DNA of 64,000 bases, from positions 187,609,806 to 187,673,805 of the forward strand of contig NC_135502.1 of assembly GCF_052857255.1 (NCBI RefSeq), in the 5' to 3' direction. This document shows positions 11,301-22,112 of this stretch, one piece after another (position 1 is the first letter of the stretch; each line of letters begins with the position of its first letter). Under the pieces are notes generated by a model. It was not told the DNA's origin and did no database searches. It saw nothing but the letters and a program-made list of their open reading frames with translations. A program made the translations under genes and the position numbers. This DNA comes from Amblyomma americanum. Its lineage: Eukaryota; Arthropoda; Arachnida; Ixodida; Ixodidae.

Positions 11301-13256
11301 ATCCCGTATGTTTAACTGCAATTCTCTCGGGCTATGCTCTGGATGTTGTCGTCTTCATCAATTTCCATCCATGCACAATGGACCCAGAACACACCACTGT
11401 CGCACTGAGTTCTTAAAACCAAGCCTCGAACCGAAACGAAAGTGAAAAATGAAGTTTGAGTGCACCTAATTCATATTTGGCCCAACCACACTGTGTCCCG
11501 TTGTTTTATTGCGCTGTTCAAATATGAATCAATACCAACTCGCCCAGTTCGCAGCTTTAATGTATTTCCAAACTTTCAAATACAACACAAATACACCTAG
11601 GAGGTTTTGTTAAGGAAAGAGGGTACAGATACATCCATGTACAACCGAATTTAACACTAGATAGATGCCAAGCCAAAAAAATTGAAAAGATGTTACTGAA
11701 AGTTTCAAATAATACCATCAGGTAGAATTGAGCCATATCTTATTTTGTATCTTATATGCTCATTTTTGGCTCAGTAAACATATATTCTAGATTCTCTTGT
11801 TTTCTGACGGGGTGTGTTGAATGCCTTTTTAACTTTTTGTCAGAAATTTTTCCCAGTTAAAGATTTTTCTTTTTCGTGTTTGGACACAGTTTTTCGTGCG
11901 TAGTCCAGAGGTAAGGCTGCACCACTATTCACTTGAAGAAAACTGATCACAGAGGTGTGAGCATTTTGAATTGTGTGGCAGGAAACTTCTTAATGCATTG
12001 CTGTACAACATACATCGACATACCCAGAAAATGTTATAAGATGGGATTTTTACTGAGAACAGAAATTGGATGGAGCTCATGCAAATGAAAGAGCAGAAAG
12101 GATGTGTGTTTTGCTCTATCAGGGAAGTGTTGACAATGCAAAATACCCGCGTTGGTGTCAAACTTCATGGAAGGTTGGCGAAAACCTCACAGCTGCAAAG
12201 GATTGGTGTTTGGCCTGGGGATCGAACCAGCTAAGCTAACAGCGAAAGCAAATTGGTCAACATTTTTGGGAAACCTGCAAGGGGAGGCATCCACAGCCAC
12301 CTGGATGAATTTTTTTTTTTCAACTTCTGGGAAAGCTCTATGGCTGTTCTCCAGCGGATGCTAATTGAAATTTACTCCTTGTTGTGGGTGGCATCTGCAC
12401 TGCTTCTGTGTGTCATTTCTGGTCTCCATGTTGAAATCACAAGACAATTGGCTTCTTTTTTTTTGTGTGGCTGCTGTGTTGTGGCAAATTTTTCCACCAT
12501 TCTGTATTAAAAAGTAGGGTGCCGAATTTTGGTTGCTTGTTCGTTCTTTGGTGTAACTGTCACCATAAATTACCATGGGCAGACGAAACTTGAAATGATG
12601 CACACAAGTGTCATGCGAGGAAATTTCAGATTTCATGTTGTGAAATTTGGTATAAAAAACTGTCGACATGAAAACGAAATGAATCATTTCATTACTGAAT
12701 AGTGTTCTTCCATCCGCAATTATCATTTTATTGCGACAGTGTGCCTGCTGGCAAATATAGGTGCACACTGGACCCAAAAATCTAGTCTTCCACATCTGGT
12801 GGACACTGGAGCCGGATGGCATGCAAAGAGGTGGGGCAGGCAGACAGGAAGGGGCAGCGAACTTGTAAAGGTTTTTGGCCTCTTATATCCCCTCATGAGA
12901 CATTGTCCAGTGGCAGCCATGGAAGGGGTTCATCATGAAAACAGAAAGACTTCTGTGTCTCCGTTTTGTTTGCGCCCCCATCATGATCCAAGTAGCCCAA
13001 CTTTCCATTCCATTGCCATGAAAAGCTTTTTCTGAGCCTCTCATAAAGGTGGGGATCAGTGGGATCAAAAAGGAAAAAGCATGTGATGCTCTGCACAGTC
13101 ACGCTCTACTTTTCCTCCGAGCTGCTTGGACATTTGCCAGAGGATGTGCCCTTCTTCTCAGTGCTGTGTTTGGGAAAGGAGCACTGCCAGACTCAATTTT
13201 CATCTTTGGGCGGCCATTGCAGTGACACTGCACCAAGTCAGTTGTAGGCTGTAACT
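11301..13256. other. Unique non-coding sequence
   Basis: Several open frames of 60-150 codons exist, the longest on the complement at 12361-12822, but none shows a recognisable domain or codon pattern. A B-box-like GGGATCGAACC near 12217-12227 could be another worn SINE. Otherwise I see nothing. Confidence 0.4.
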
Positions 13257-14028
13257 CGCATGCAATGCACGCCAGCTTTGCATCTCAGGTGTCCAGGTTG
13301 CAGAATGCAGGCTTCCCGGCTCCCCTGGTTCTCTCCGTGACGCAGACCTTGCTGAAAAAGCTGAAGGGCAGCAATGAAAACAGACCTCAAGAAAAAAGGC
13401 TGGAAAGGCCGGAAGTTGTACCCTACGTACACCACACCTCTCATAATCTCAAGAAGGTGGCCAATAAGTACGGCGTCAACGTGGTATTTTCAGCGCCGCG
13501 AAAACTAGCCGGAATGTGCTCACGTATTGGGAGAAAGGAAATGCAAGAGTGCGCCATCAGACACCGAACTGCAAGAAAGGAGTGGTGTACGAGTTCCCAC
13601 TTACATGTGGGAAGGTGTACGTTGGACAGACCGGCCGGTGTCTTAATGAGCGCCTGCTTGAACACAAGAATTCATTGAATAAGAAAGGAGCCCATCTTCC
13701 AGACCACTGCCAAGCATGCTCGAAAGAGAAACGTATAGTCTGCAAGCCCCGACTGCCTGAATGCAAAGTGCTACTGAAAAGCCGAGATAAGACCGAACAT
13801 GAGCTCGTGGAAGCCTTTTATATCAAAAAACGAGGGGACAATTGCATCAGTGATACCTCGGTTATTATCTGGCACAGTGAAATGATGTTTCTTGAGGCAT
13901 ATCTGTGACAGGTAGATGTTTGGCAAATTGAGATTAAGAGCATGGATAAGGTCAGAGGCTATATATACGCTCTTCCCTGAATAAACCGTGCTGAAAGTGT
14001 AGCGCTCGTCCTGGTCCCTTCCTCGTCC
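13257..14028 (+). pseudogene. PLE 3' half: linker and GIY-YIG endonuclease
   Basis: A 5'-truncated Penelope-like element. The linker (VVPYVHHTSHNLKKVANKYG) starts near 13410. The GIY-YIG domain spans about 13575-13720, with VVYEFPLTCGKVYVGQTGRC giving the two tyrosines, followed by LNERLLEHK. A Cys/His-containing C-terminal part ends at the stop at 13906-13908. One frameshift near 13555 separates the linker and nuclease frames. The 3' tail has ATATATA at 13961-13967 and GAATAAA at 13979-13985. RT is missing. It meets the next PLE tail to tail at about 14028. Confidence 0.85.
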
Positions 14029-14594
14029 ATGTTGCCAGTTTGCGCTCTTATGTCTTTCAGAAAATTAATTTCTTTGGCTGTCAGTGCACCAGATGGTGCG
14101 CTGACGCATGACACACCCACTTTCCTAATCAGATCTGCTTCTATTATTTCTCTTACATCCTGGCATTTATGCTTGGCTACTATCTTGAACGCGCTAAAGA
14201 ACGGTTTACATGGATTTTTGTTCTTTTCAGCGTAGTCATAGCAATGTACAGATAGATTTCTGTCCCTGTAATTTCCTACTATCCTCCTGTGCTCAAGCAG
14301 TCTTTCATTTAATCATCGGCCAGTTTGACCTATGTACCTAGAGCCGCACGAGAGGGGAATTTCGTATACCGCACCAGAAGCACATGCCACAAAAGGATCA
14401 TGGTGTTTGATAGTGCATGGCTCTTTAGGCTTATGGAACGGATTAGTCATTTTCACCAGCTTTTCCAGCTTTTCAGGAGCAGAGAGCACCACTCTGACAT
14501 CACTGCATTTCGCAATCTTCTTTAGGCGATGCGAAGTGTTATGCAAGTATGGAGTCACCACTGTCCGTTGGGCATTTCTGTCACAAGGGTTCTT
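14029..14594 (-). pseudogene. PLE GIY-YIG part, antisense
   Basis: On the complement the linker (TPYLHNTSHRLKKIAKC) and the GIY-YIG core (AVYEIPLSCGSRYIGQTGR) read from 14561 to 14313. A TGA replaces the next Cys, and the same frame continues as LNERLLEH and on to about 14029. The 5' remainder of this PLE is at 15713-15925, separated by a CR1-like LINE. Nuclease family membership is clear from the paired VYE/YIG tyrosines. Confidence 0.85.
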
Positions 14595-15712
14595 ATCCCT
14601 TTTATTTATTTATTTGTTTATTTATTTATTAAACCTACAGCGCCCATGAGGCATTATTGTAGGGGGGATATAGCTACATATAATAACACATGCAAAGAAG
14701 ATATTGGGAAACATGTCAGCAAGGTAACAACAATACTATCAGTAGACTAAAAAAAAAACGTAACATAGATCGGCACAGCGCTGCTAAAATGTACGAGACC
14801 TTGAAGAAATACATCAGATCACCATTTCAACAGCACTTTGGAAATGAGGTGCACAAACCACATCATTCGGAAGCTTATTCCAGTCCAGAATTGTGTTGGG
14901 GAAAAACGAATACTTAAATACATTAATGCGGCATTGATAACTCTTAATCTTTTTTGTGTTGTCTAGTCTCTCCGAAATTTAAGATGACTGCTTTAAATAA
15001 GTGTTTTTATTAATACCGGTACAATCATTGTAAATGCTATGCAAGAACTTCAGCCTGCAAATTTTTATTCGGATTGTCAAAGTCTTCCACCCAATACGGT
15101 CGCGAAGTTCTGAGCTCTTTATATGAAAATTATAATTCCCAGTTACAAACCTTGCTGCACATTTCTGTACCCTTTCTAATTTGTCAATGAGTGTACCCGT
15201 GAAAGGGTCCCATGCTACACAAGCGTATTCTAATACTGGCCTGACATTTGTTAAATATAATGTTTCTTTTATTACCTGGCGAGAACTTTTGAAATTCCGT
15301 TGGAAAAAATACAAAAGACGAGAAGCTTTGGCAGTTATCATGTCAACGTGGGCTGTCCAATCTAGGAATGCTGTGAGTATAACACCAAGATACTTAACCT
15401 TATCTATAGTTTGGATAGTGTCATGGTTTACGAGGTACGATCCTAAAATTTTCTTTTTTTTTGTTTGTAAATTGCACATGGAAACACTTAGATACATTCA
15501 GTGCCATGCCCCACTTCAAGCACCAGTCACAAATTTTGTCAAGGTCAGCCTGTAAGACGCACAAATCATCAAGGCACGTGACTGGGGAATACAAAATGCA
15601 ATCGTCTGCATACAGTCTGACAGTGGATCTGAGGCCGACAGGTATGTTATTGATGAATATGAGGAACAGTAACGGTCCGAGCACAGAACCCTGTGGCACT
15701 CCAGATAAAACA
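14595..15712 (-). mobile_element. CR1-like LINE 3' half inserted in a PLE
   Basis: On the complement the RT palm (GVPQGSVLGPLLFLIFINN), the catalytic YADDCILY and the downstream KVKYLGVIL and RPVLEYACVAWDP motifs read from 15712 to 14979 with one frameshift near 15450-15500. A 3' UTR ends in an (AAATA)n tail at about 14600-14630. The palm joins the PLE frame at 15712 so smoothly that a chimeric ORF results. It is 5'-truncated and inactive. Confidence 0.8.
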
Positions 15713-15929
15713 TCTTTCAGCATCCCCTCGGACACAGATACAATAAGGCTGATCGGATACCCGGCTGACTCGAGGCGAGTCGCCTGCCTTTGGAAACTAC
15801 GGCACATTGAATGACAACAGGATTTTTTCAAGGCATTATTCAGGCATTGCTTAGCAATTGCTCTCTTAACAAGTTTAGAATGGGATGAGTGAAAAGGTAA
15901 GAGAGGTTTAAAAAAAATATACATACGTT
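15713..15929 (-). pseudogene. PLE fragment (RT thumb/linker), 5' half of the split copy
   Basis: The complement reads HSSHSKLVKRAIAKQCLNNA and then RLESAGYPISLIVSVSEGML. This is the region between the RT thumb and the linker in PLEs (compare 54600-54770 and 62990-63140). It continues the PLE at 14029-14594 across the inserted LINE. Confidence 0.75.
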
Positions 15930-16082
15930 GATTGAATTGCATATCCAGACTTGGGGTGCTGCCTGATCATGGTGACTAGAGTACACTTCACACCATCTCA
16001 CCACAACAGTATTAGGCCACACCGGCGTAATACTTGGCCACAACCTCCGATGTGAATAAACCAATTAACCCTTGGCCCTCAG

Positions 16083-16322
16083 GCTGCCACGGTGGCTCAG
16101 TGGTTGTGGCTCTTGGCTGCTGACCCGAAAGACATGGGTTTGATCCTAACTGGAGTGGTCAAATTTCTATGGGGGTGAAATTCTAGAGACCCGTGTACTG
16201 TGCGATGTCAGTGCACATTTAAAAACCCTATGTGGTAGAAATTTTCGAAGTCCTTCACTACGGCGTCCCCAATAGCCTCAGTCGCTTTGGGATGTTAAAC
16301 CTTCATAAACCAAATTAAACCA
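16083..16322 (+). mobile_element. Ruka-like SINE
   Basis: A box TGGCTCAGTGG and B box GGTTTGATCCTA open the element. The body shares the CCCGTGTACTGTGCGATGTCAG segment with the other copies. It sits between GCCCTCAG and GCCCTGAG, a probable worn target duplication, inside the RTE 5' region. Confidence 0.8.
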
Positions 16323-16527
16323 AACTACTGTTTGCCCTGAGTCCCCAGTGGCTTCGGAGTGATTGACCAAGGCAGTGGTCAGATCTGTGACACAGCGGAG
16401 GGTGCCAAGAATCTCTGGTTCCGAATAGGCCCCCGTTGGAAACTGAACCTGGCAATGTTTAACTCTAGAACTCTATCCAGTTAGGCTAAGTGAGCTGTGC
16501 TATTTGAACTAGTGAGTAGTAAATGGG

Positions 16528-16661
16528 GTAGAACTTTCCGACGGGCTAGTTGATACATCTCTATTAAACAGCGTACACAGGAAACTTGGAGACAGAGGAA
16601 AGAAGCTTCTTTCCTCTGTCTCCAAGTTTCCTGTGTACGTCCTGTTACGCACGCTGTTTAA
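16528..16661. mobile_element. Palindromic insertion in an RTE LINE
   Basis: A 134-bp insertion flanked by the 11-bp direct repeat TAGTAAATGGG (16517-16527 and 16662-16672). Its core is a palindrome from about 16565: TACACAGGAAACTTGGAGAC and so on is mirrored around AAGCTT at 16602-16607. The sequence AAACAGCGT is answered by ACGCTGTTT at the ends. Removing it restores the LINE passage (GTAAATGGGATGTC) seen at 18722. It has the same design as 7189-7384. Confidence 0.7.
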
Positions 16662-16746
16662 TAGTAAATGGGATGTCATTGGTTTTAGTGAGGTTAGGAG
16701 GCCAGATGTATACTATGTGGGAACATACCATGCTATTGTGGCTTAT

Positions 16747-16956
16747 GGGATTGAACTTCCCAAAGCGACTCAGGCTGAGGGATGCGATAGTGGAGGGCTC
16801 CGGATAATTTTGGCCATGTGCACTGACATCGCACAGGACATAGGCCTGTGGCTTTCACCTCCACTGAAATGTGTTCGGCACAGCCGGGATCGAACCCACA
16901 TCATTCGGGTCAGCAGTCAAGCATCATAACTGTTGAGCCACTGTGGCGCCTACACT
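16747..16956 (-). mobile_element. Ruka-like SINE, antisense
   Basis: On the complement: GGCGCCACAGTGGCTCAACAG (A-box region), the B box GGGTTCGATCCCG, and a body ending with CCCAAAGCGACTCAGG in the forward text. It is flanked by ATGCTATTGTGG(C/T)TTAT at 16730-16746 and 16957-16973, a 17-bp target duplication with one mismatch, within the RTE endonuclease region. Confidence 0.85.
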
Positions 16957-18648
16957 ATGCTATTGTGGTTTATCGGGCAGACGAGAACTAGGTGTGGGAT
17001 TCCTGATCGGTAAGGACATATCTGAAAACAGAAAAATCATGTTTGAGAGGGCAGCAGTTGTTCATTAAGGAGAGGACAGCATTTATGGTAATTAAGCTTA
17101 ATCAGAGATGCAAACTGAAAGTGGTAGAGGCCTCCACGCCTACATCCAGCCATGATGACCAGATAGTTGAAAGCTTCTGTGAAGACATGGAATCGGCAGT
17201 GATTAAAGTAAAAACACAGTACACTGCACTGATGAGCAACTTCAATGCCAACATAGGAAAGAGCCAGGCTGGAGACCAGGCAGTGGGCAACTATGACATA
17301 GGTTCTAGGAATAGCAGGGGGAGTTACTAGCAGAGTTCTCAGAACGAAATAATGCACAGCTCATGAATATTTTCTTCCGCAAATGAGAGAACAGGAAGTT
17401 GACATGGATGGGGCAGCCCCATGAAGAAACTAAAAAAGAAATAGACTTCATATTGTGTGCTCACCCTGGCATTGTGCAGGATCTGGAGGTGCTCGGCAAG
17501 GTGCAATGTAATGTCCATAAGATGGTAAGGTATCGAATCAGCCTGGACTCGAATGGGGAATGGAAGAAACGTGTACGAAAGAAGCCCACCAATAATTTGG
17601 TCGTAAAAGGGAAAGTAAAGGAATTCAGGATTTCGTAGCAAAACGAATATACAGCTTTAGCAGAGGAGGATGATCTTACCATTCAAGCAATGAAGGATAA
17701 TCCACACCTATCGTGAACGAGTGCACAGTAGAAGTAGGCAGTAGGATGGTTAGCATACCGATAAGCGCTCTCGGAAGACGAAACATATCTAAGAAACACC
17801 AGAGCATGAAAGTGTCTAACCCTATGGACAGAATAGCACTGGCAGAAATAATGATTAAGAAATGCCATAACATGAAAGTATCTAACCCCACAGTAAGATC
17901 AAAACTGGCAGAGCTATCAAAGTTAATAAGCAAAAGGTAATTGGCATAAAGTATAATATGGAGAGAATTGAGCGTGCTCTAAAAAACGAAAGTAGTCTAA
18001 AAGCAGTCAAGAGGGAACAAGGCATAGGCAAAAATCAAATGTATCTGCTAAAAGACAAGGAGGGCAACGTCACTTGTAATATGGAGAAGATTGTTAATCT
18101 AGCCAAGGAGCTCTACGCATATTATAGAGTAGCTGAGATAGAGAGGCAGGGCAAATGGACATCCTGCTTTCGTAATGAAAGAGGAAGTAATTAAAGCCTT
18201 AGAAGTCGTGCAAAGGGGGATAGGAGCTGGTGAGAATCTGGTGACAGCAGATCTGTTGAAGGATGGAGGGGAGATAGTAGTTGTGCCGGAAAAACTGGTC
18301 ACCCTGTATGCGCAATGCATTATGACCTTGAGCATGCAGGAATCTTGGAAGAATGCGAACATTATCTTAATTCATAAGAAAGGAGACATCAAGGACTTAA
18401 AATGTTAGACCAATCAGCTTACTCTCTGTTGCCTACAAGGTATTCACAGAAATATACGCTAACAGAATAAGGAGAACATTAGACATTAATCAACCAAATG
18501 ATCAGGCCGGCTTTCGTAATGGCTACTCAGCCCTCGGCTCTCAGTCCACAGCGGCTGCAGAGCAACTGACCAAGGTCAGATCTGTGATGTAGCAGGGGGT
18601 GCTAAGAGTCTGTGGCTCTGGACAGGCTGCTATTGGAAACTGAACCTG

Positions 18649-18686
18649 GCCCCACTGGATAACGCTATAACGTTATCCAGTGGGGC
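18649..18686. repeat. Perfect 16-bp inverted repeat
   Basis: GCCCCACTGGATAACG at 18649-18664 is followed by the loop CTATAA and its exact complement at 18671-18686. The right arm belongs to the LINE sequence; the left arm looks like a local inverted copy of it. Confidence 0.85.
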
Positions 18687-20403
18687 TATCCTAGCAGTGC
18701 TGTTCGAGGAACTGGTAGGTATTAAATGGGATGTCAAAGGGCTTAGGTTATGACAGATGAGGCATATACAGTACTGAAGGGCGGGCACGAACTGTGCTAT
18801 CATAGATTAGCGAACTGACGACACCTGGGAGTGAGATTCCTCATCAATTAGGATATAGCTGGCAACATAGAGGAGTTCTATAGTATTAACTAAAGGGTAG
18901 CTGCTTCCTAATTAAGCTTAATAACGGTACAAGCTGTAGGTGGTGCAAACCTACGTGCCTACATCCAGCCATGATGACCAGATCGTTGAAAGCTACTATG
19001 AAGATGTGGAATCGGCAGTGAGCGAAGTAAAATCACAGTATACTGCACTATTGGGCAACTTCAGTGTGAAGGTAGGCAAGAAGCAAGCTGGTGACCAGGC
19101 GTTAGGCAACTATGGCATAGGTTCCAGGAATAGCAAAGGGGAGTTATAGGTAGAGTTTGCTGAGAGGAATAATTTAGATAATAATGGATACCATCTTTCG
19201 CGAACTGAAAAACAGGAAGTGGACGTGGAAGGGCCACAGTGATGAAACTAAAGAAGAAATAGACTTCATACTACGCGCTCACCCTGGCATTGTGCAGGAT
19301 GTGGAGGTCGTGGGAAAGGTGCGCTGAAGCGACCACTGAATGGTAAGGTCTCGAATTAGCCTAGATTTGAATAGGGAATGGAAGAAACTAGTGAAGCGGA
19401 AGCCCATTAGCGAGTTAGCAGTAAGAGAGAAAGTAGAGGAATTCAGAATATCACTGCAGAACACATATTCGGCTCTAACTGAGGAAGACAATCTTCAATC
19501 TCACTGGTACCATTACGGAGTGTGCAGTAGAAATAGGGAGGAAGGATGGTTTGACAGGATATTGGCAAGCTATCTCAGGAGACAAAAAATCTGATTAAGA
19601 AATGCCAAAGTATGAAAGCTTCTAACCCTAAGGACAGAATAGTACTGGCAGAGCCACCAAAGTGTAATAAATAAGCTCACAGTAGCCGATAAAAGGAAGT
19701 TTAATATGGAGAGAATCGAGCTTGCTCTAAAAAACAGGGGTGGCCTAAAAGAGGTGAAGAAGAAACTAGGCCTAGGTAAAAACTAGACGTGTGCACCAAG
19801 AGACAAAGAGGGCAATGTCATTAGCAACATATATAAGATAGCTAAAGTAGCCAAAGAGTTCTACACAAATCTATACAGTAGCCAAAGCAATCAGAACTCT
19901 ACACAGATCCATACAGTAGCCAAAGCAATCAGAACGTTAATAAGAGAGGCAGTAGCGCACAGCAATGGGACATCCCGTCAGTAATGAAAGAGGAACTAAA
20001 GAAAGCCTTATGAGCAATGCAAATGGAGAAAGTAGCTGGTGAGGATCAGGTAACAGATCTCTTGAAGGACAGAGGGGAGATAGTGCTAGAAAAACTAGCC
20101 ACCCAGTATACTCAATGTCTTATGACCTCGAGCATACTAGAAGCTTGGAAGAATGCTAACAATGTCGTAATTCATAAGGAAGGAGACATAAAGGACTTAA
20201 AAAATTAGACCAATTAGCCTACTGTCCATCCATTGCCTACATGATATTTACTAAGGTAATTGCAAATAGAATCAGGACAACTTTAGACTTTACTCAACCA
20301 AATTATCAGGCAGGCTTTCGTAAAGGATACTCGACACTAGACCATATTCACACTATCAGTCAGGTGATAGAGAAATGTGCAGAGTATAACCAACCTCTAT
20401 ATA

Positions 20404-21322
20404 CAGTCGAGCCCACTTATAACGAACATGAGCGTCACACGGCGTCCGTTCGTTATATCCCGAAGATTGTAGTAAGTGGACCACAGCTTTAAAGACAGTT
20501 GCTTGTCAAAACACAAAATTTTTGCTTTGCGAAAAAGTCTATGATGGACGTGTTTTTGCAGCGCAGACCCGATGAGGGAGGTTTCCAGTATTTAAAACAG
20601 AAACGTGCTCTTCCGAGGCCCTTGGCACAGACAAGTTGTCTGAGGCTCGCTATGTAGCCCAATGCTACAGGCGCGCTTATGGATGCTGGTTCCTAAGTTT
20701 CATCCTCATCTGATTCCTCTGCGTCACTCTCGTCCCGCACTTCAGAAACGATGCCCTCATCCGTGCACGGTCCCGCGGTGCCGGCGTCGTCATCGACAGA
20801 AATAAAATCATCCCCCCCATGTCGGAGTCGACGACGCGCTGCCATAAATCGCCGCCGGGCTGGTCATCTTCCGAAGCATCAGGCTCGGCATCAGACACCG
20901 TGTCGACGAAGCTGGCCTTTCGGAAGCAGTTCCGCACGTCAGTGGCCGTCACCTCCGCCCTGACCGCTTTCATCACCTCTCCCGCTGATTGCAATGGAAA
21001 TGGGCACCACGGTCTATAGTTTCTCTTTATCGCGGAGGCCACGCGCGGATTTGCAAGAGAGCGAGGAGAGGGAAGAGGAGTTGTGAGGAGGGGGCAGGGA
21101 AGGCGCGTCGGCGTGGAAAGGGTACCTCGCTATCTGGCATCGCGGCGCCGGGTTTACGCCGTCCGTTCGCTGTAGCCGATCAGCAGGGCTTAATGACGCT
21201 CGTTATACGTAACGTGTGATTTTGTGCCATTGAAACAATGTATATTTTGACGGTCGCGCAGGTCTCGTTCGTTATGTGCAAAAGTTAGTCTTAAGTGGGG
21301 CCGTTATATGTGGGCTCGACTG
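20404..21322 (-). mobile_element. Tigger-like MITE retaining a transposase C-terminus
   Basis: The terminal inverted repeats begin CAGTCGAGCCCAC and match at 21 of the first 22 positions. TA flanks both ends (20402-20403 and 21323-21324). On the complement, 21042-20700 encodes an acidic transposase C-terminus (VRNCFRKASFVDTVSDAEPD, then DDQPGGDLWQRVVDSD). The frame breaks at a G run near 20815 and resumes in the next frame as another acid-rich tail. The catalytic DDE domain is absent. The insertion splits the RT gene of RTE copy 2. Confidence 0.8.
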
Positions 21323-21657
21323 TATAGCGTTCATTGATTATGAGAAGGCATTTGACTCTGTGGAAGCCTCGGCAGTCGTGCAGGTGTTGCAGAATCTGGG
21401 TGTAGAAGAGTCTTATATGAAAATACTGGAAGATATCTATAACGACTGCAGAGCTGCTGTAGTCCTTCATACAGTCAGCAATAAAATTCCAATAAGGAAG
21501 GGCATCAGGAAGGGAGGTCACTCAGGAGATGAACTGCAAAGCATGGTCAATGCGTTAGACAGGCAGAGCAGAATGTTGGATCTAAAAATTAATATGTAGG
21601 AAACTAATGTTCAATGGTTATGGAAGGGAACAGCAGTTTACGATTGATAGCAAGGCA

Positions 21658-21930
21658 CCGATGACATCAGTGGGCAAATAGGGCGAGCTTGAAGAATGGC
21701 CCTTCTGCCCACTGATGTCATCGGAGTAGGGGACGTGCGTTGAGGTGCGTCGCCCTAACCCGTTGTGAGCTACTGCGAGCAGCAATTTTTTAAAAAAATA
21801 TTTTTAAATTACAGGGTCCACGCAGAGCTTTCAAATTTGACTTGAATACCCACAAAGACCACCTCTACAGATCTGTTGCACTAGAACATGCCCATAGAAA
21901 TCATTTCAGGGTCTCTTTAAGGGTGATGGA
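21658..21930. mobile_element. Insertion headed by an 18-bp stem-loop
   Basis: CCGATGACATCAGTGGGC (21658-21675) pairs with its exact complement at 21707-21724 around a 31-nt loop. About 200 bp of sequence without coding capacity follow before RTE 3' sequence resumes near 21930. The LINE reading is broken exactly at the start of the stem. Its family is unknown. Confidence 0.45.
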
Positions 21931-22112
21931 CTAGATCACAAGTGAAAGAAGCATAGCAGGGGGCGGCAGAAATTTAGGTGGGTGGATGAGATAAAGAAGC
22001 TTTCTGGGAACAAGGTGGCCGCAGCTTGCACAAGGTCGGGTTATTTGGAGAGATATAAAAGAAGCCTTTGCCCTGCAGTATGCGTAGTCAGGCTGACTAT
22101 GACGATGACAAT

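Larger units (their letters stand above)
15930..18532 (+). mobile_element. RTE-type LINE copy 1, sense
   Basis: The 5' region matches the reverse of 10041-10230. Endonuclease pieces follow: SKWDVIGFSEVRRPDVYY (near 16670-16720), the TSSHDDQIVE segment (near 17150) and the HEETKKEIDFIL-type segment (near 17420-17460). The linker and the start of RT (QCIMTLSMQESWKNANIILI near 18315-18370) are present. The RT stops at about 18532 in FRNGYSA, where a second RTE 5' region begins. Two SINEs and one palindrome interrupt it. There are many stops and shifts. Confidence 0.75.
18533..22112 (+). mobile_element. RTE-type LINE copy 2, sense
   Basis: It starts with the RTE 5' region (18533-18760) and continues through the endonuclease (YVPTSSHDDQIVESYYEDVE near 18950). 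The linker, the RT fingers (20090-20260) and the palm (IDYEKAFDSVEASAVVQVL at 21330-21390, then IPIRKGIRKGG near 21490) follow. The 3' end near 22050-22112 carries the CAGTATGCGTAGTCAGGCTGACTATGA terminus. A Tigger-like MITE splits the RT at 20404-21322 and a 270-bp insertion lies at about 21658-21930. Multiple frameshifts make it inactive. It replaces the 3' half of copy 1. Confidence 0.8.

Noticed and set aside
12361..12822. 153-codon open frame on the minus strand
   Set aside because: No domain, no periodic codon bias and no splice context. It is consistent with a chance ORF in AT-rich DNA.
13575..13720. UvrC-like or bacterial GIY-YIG nuclease, hinting at transfer or contamination
   Set aside because: The surrounding linker, tail and the many sister copies with attached reverse transcriptase show it belongs to Penelope-like elements.
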